This document shows, piece after piece, positions 61,634-64,000 of a DNA stretch of 64,000 nucleotides. The DNA is from Phenylobacterium sp. GTDB lineage: Bacteria > Pseudomonadota > Alphaproteobacteria > Caulobacterales > Caulobacteraceae. The translations under genes were made by a program, and so were the position numbers. Position 1 is the first letter of the stretch, and each line of letters begins with the position of its first letter. The stretch spans positions 62,001 through 126,000 of the forward strand of contig JAGNIV010000008.1 of NCBI GenBank assembly GCA_018001015.1. The letters run 5' to 3'. The notes under the pieces are model-generated. The model was not told the DNA's origin and made no database searches. It worked only from the letters and a program-made list of their open reading frames with translations.

Positions 61634-63055
61634 CTACCGCTTCATCGGCGTGTGGGCCAACCGCAGGATATTGGCGGCGCCCGGCGAGCCCATGGGCAGG
61701 CCGGCCAGGATCAGGACGCGGTGGCCGGGCGGGGCCAAACCCATCTCGGTGGCCACGGAAACCGCGACCCGGGCCAGGTCTTCGGGATCGGAGATTTCCT
61801 CGACGACGCGGGACTCAACCCCCCAGGCCAGGGCCAGACGCCGCGCGGTGGTCAGGCGGGTCGTCAGCGCCAGGGTCGGCTGCAACGGGCGCTCCCGCGA
61901 CAGGCGCAGGGCCGTCTGACCGGTGGTGGTGAACGCCACCAAGCAGGCGGTGGAAGCAGCCTCGGCGGCGCGCCGGGCCGCGGCCACCAGGGCGTCAGCG
62001 TCGGCGTCCTCGACGGGATACTCCGCGCGCATCAGTTCCGGCCAGCGTGGGTCGTGCTCCACCCGGGTCAGGATTCGATCCATGATGGTCACCGCCTCAA
62101 CCGGATATTGTCCAGCCGCGGTCTCCGCCGACAGCATGACGGCGTCAGCCCCCTCATAGACAGCGCCGGCCACGTCGGAGGCCTCGGCGCGGGTGGGGGT
62201 CGGCGCGGTGATCATGCTTTCCAGCATCTGGGTGGCGACGATCACCGGAATGCCACGGGTGCGCGCCGCACGGACCAGCGCCTTCTGGACCACCGGCACA
62301 TCCTCGGGGTTCAACTCCACGCCAAGATCGCCGCGCGCCACCATCACCGCCTCGCAGAGGTCCAGGATTTCATCCAGCGCCTCCAGGGCGGCCGGCTTCT
62401 CGATCTTGGCCAAGACCCCGGCGCGGCCCTGCACGATCTGCCGGAGCTCGGCCATGTCAGAGGCCCGCTGCACGAAGGAGAGCGCCACCCAGTCGACCCC
62501 TTCGGCCAGGGCGAAGTTGAGGTCTTCCAGGTCCTTGGCGGTCAAGGCCGGGATCGGGATGGCCAGGCCCGGCAGGTTCAGGCCCTTGTGGTTGGAGAGC
62601 GCCTCGCCCGCCACCACGACCGTGTCGGCGAAGTCCGGGCCGCACTTGCCGACCTTCAGCCGCACCTTGCCGTCATCCAGCAGGATATCGGCGCCGGGCT
62701 TCAGAGCCGCGAAGATCTCCGCGTGGGGAACGCAGACGCGACTGGCGTCCCCATCGAGGGGCTGGCGGTCGAGACGGAAGTCCTGCCCCACCTTCAGCCG
62801 AACCCGGCCGTCGGCGAATTCACCCAACCGCAGCTTTGGCCCCTGCAGGTCGGCCAGCACCGCCAGGGGACACCCCACCAGGGCCTCCACGGCCCGCACA
62901 TTGGCGATGGTGCGGGCGTGATCCTTGTGGCCGCCGTGGCTGAAATTCACCCGGAACACGTCGGCTCCGGCTTCAGCGAGGGCACGGATCTGCGCCACCT
63001 CACGGCTGGCGGGACCCAGGGTCGCCACAATGCGGGCGCGTCGAGCGCGGATCAT
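61634..63055 (-). CDS. pyk: Pyruvate kinase
   Basis: This 473-residue enzyme makes pyruvate and ATP from phosphoenolpyruvate and ADP. Motifs in order: IVATLGPAS, RVNFSHGGHKDH, the catalytic Lys region ILAKIEKPAALE, MVARGDLGVEL, VIVATQMLESMI, and the TR-rich loop AEASDVAGAVYEGADAVMLS. Lengths and motifs match type II bacterial Pyk. ATG 63055 follows GGGAGACC. It is transcribed opposite to the GH15 gene at 63183 and convergent to the debranching gene with 15 bases between stops. It completes lower glycolysis after the Entner-Doudoroff branch. Confidence 0.97.
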   Translation of the reverse strand: MIRARRARIVATLGPASREVAQIRALAEAGADVFRVNFSHGGHKDHARTIANVRAVEALVGCPLAVLADLQGPKLRLGEFADGRVRLKVGQDFRLDRQPLDGDASRVCVPHAEIFAALKPGADILLDDGKVRLKVGKCGPDFADTVVVAGEALSNHKGLNLPGLAIPIPALTAKDLEDLNFALAEGVDWVALSFVQRASDMAELRQIVQGRAGVLAKIEKPAALEALDEILDLCEAVMVARGDLGVELNPEDVPVVQKALVRAARTRGIPVIVATQMLESMITAPTPTRAEASDVAGAVYEGADAVMLSAETAAGQYPVEAVTIMDRILTRVEHDPRWPELMRAEYPVEDADADALVAAARRAAEAASTACLVAFTTTGQTALRLSRERPLQPTLALTTRLTTARRLALAWGVESRVVEEISDPEDLARVAVSVATEMGLAPPGHRVLILAGLPMGSPGAANILRLAHTPMKR

Positions 63056-63182
63056 CTGGTCTCCCTGCCAAATCGCGTTGCGTCGAACAGATCGATGCTT
63101 ATCAAAAGACCACCCTGCGGTCAGGGCTCAACGAATACGGGTCCGTCGTGAACCGAACACATCGATCGAGGGTTCGGACCCT

Positions 63183-64000
63183 ATGACCCAGACTCTCGAC
63201 CTGTTTCCCATCGGCAACTGCGCCGCCAGCGCCCTTATCGACCGTTCCGGGCGATTCGTCTGGGCCTGCACGCCTCGCGTCGATGGCGACCCGGCTTTCT
63301 GCGCCCTGCTGTCGGGAGACAAGGCTGAGGATCAGGGCTTCTGGTCGGTCGATGTCGAGGACATGGCCAGCGTCCGTCAGCACTATGTGCGCAACACCCC
63401 GATCCTGGTGACCGAGATCACCGACAAGTCCGGCGCAGTCGTGGAGATCACCGACTTCGCCCCACGCTACCTGCAGTTCGGGCGGGTCTATCGGCCCATG
63501 GCCTTCGTGCGGAAAGTGCGCCCCTTGAGCGGCACGCCGCGCATCCGTGTCCGCATGCGGCCCATGGTGAATTGGGGCGAGGCGCCGGCCGCCATCACCA
63601 CTGGTTCCAACCACCTGCGCTATGTGGGCGGCGAGATGACCCTCCGCCTGACCACCGAGGCGCCGGTCTCCCACATCCGCGACGAGCGGCTGTTCCGGCT
63701 GGAGGAGCCCTTCTCGATGTTCCTCGGCCCCGATGAGGGGTTCGACGCCGACGTCGCCGCCACCACCGAGCGAATGCTGTCGGAGACGACGCAGTACTGG
63801 CGCGGCTGGGTGCGAACGCTGTCGGTGCCCCTGGAGTGGCAGGAGGCGGTGATCCGCGCCGCTATCACCCTGAAGCTCTGCGCCCACGAGGAAACCGGGG
63901 CCATCGTGGCGGCCCTGACCACCTCGATCCCCGAGCATGAGGGCAGCCAGCGCAACTGGGACTACCGTTATTGCTGGCTGCGGGACGCCTATTACGTGGT
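63183..64000 (+). CDS. Glycoside hydrolase family 15-type protein, N-terminal part (runs off the right edge)
   Basis: The frame opens at ATG 63183 and stays open to the end of the window (272 complete codons), so the gene is truncated by the boundary rather than broken. The N-terminus reads MTQTLDLFPIGNCAASALID and the region near residues 258-271 reads NWDYRYCWLRDAYYVV, the hallmark NWDYRYxWLRDA motif of bacterial GH15 glucoamylases and trehalases. The visible part covers the N-terminal beta-sandwich and the start of the (alpha/alpha)6 barrel; the catalytic glutamates lie beyond the window. It is divergent from pyk and likely releases glucose from alpha-glucans or trehalose. Confidence 0.9.
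   Translation, partial: MTQTLDLFPIGNCAASALIDRSGRFVWACTPRVDGDPAFCALLSGDKAEDQGFWSVDVEDMASVRQHYVRNTPILVTEITDKSGAVVEITDFAPRYLQFGRVYRPMAFVRKVRPLSGTPRIRVRMRPMVNWGEAPAAITTGSNHLRYVGGEMTLRLTTEAPVSHIRDERLFRLEEPFSMFLGPDEGFDADVAATTERMLSETTQYWRGWVRTLSVPLEWQEAVIRAAITLKLCAHEETGAIVAALTTSIPEHEGSQRNWDYRYCWLRDAYYV

Overview
The window is GC-rich DNA from an alphaproteobacterium, most likely a Caulobacterales member related to Phenylobacterium or Caulobacter. The inference rests on a TonB-dependent receptor beside GPH-type symporters, a pgl-edd-glk-eda Entner-Doudoroff operon, abundant acyl-CoA enzymes, and dispersed palindromic intergenic repeats. It is not proven, because no rRNA or ribosomal protein is present. 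Gene density is high, with many 4-base stop/start overlaps. No phage, integrase, transposase or CRISPR array is visible.

Layout. 1-8.9 kb: the 3' end of a TonB-dependent receptor, four consecutive paralogous GPH/MelB-like symporters, and a convergent regulator with two TetR domains. 9.0-12.6 kb: a ydbL-ynbE-ydbH set, the inter-membrane lipid-transport bridge known from E. coli. 12.8-17.2 kb: an SDR divergent from a two-domain hydratase/3-hydroxyacyl-CoA dehydrogenase and a thiolase, followed by unusual repeats that include a second copy of the thiolase 3' end. 17.6-24.6 kb (minus strand): an aldonolactone-oxidase-like flavoprotein with a lipocytochrome c, a luciferase-like monooxygenase with a hydrolase, and an autotransporter with two secreted hydrolases. 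25-32.7 kb: a LuxR regulator fused to a degenerate alpha/beta hydrolase, ybaK, secreted proteins of unknown function, an RNase H-like protein, a LysR/azoreductase pair, a ParA-like ATPase and two small proteins. 32.8-36.1 kb: a selenium cassette (cysteine desulfurase-like protein, selD, divergent mnmH/selU). 36.1-38.5 kb: chrA, and a TetR-VOC operon with paired palindromic operators.

The accessory zone at 38.7-44.1 kb surrounds tRNA-Ser(CGA). It holds two overlapping paralogous genes of unknown function. It also holds a 4-kb cassette of three secreted Cys-pair repeat proteins, two of them with PDZ domains, shared cores and different C-termini. The cassette is bracketed by direct repeats, one of which contains a relic of the neighbouring rraA-like gene's 3' end. 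This is the best candidate for an undescribed system.

44.1-53.5 kb is an acyl-CoA catabolic region: an RraA-family aldolase candidate, two acyl-CoA synthetases, a thiolase-fold protein with a DUF35 partner (a likely retro-aldolase pair), a class III CoA transferase, an acyl-CoA dehydrogenase and a crotonase lacking both hydratase glutamates. Together these suggest stepwise degradation of a CoA-activated side chain. 54.1-64 kb is central and storage sugar metabolism: pgl-edd-glk-eda, a family 4 glycosyltransferase, an amylo-1,6-glucosidase-like enzyme, pyruvate kinase and the start of a GH15 enzyme.
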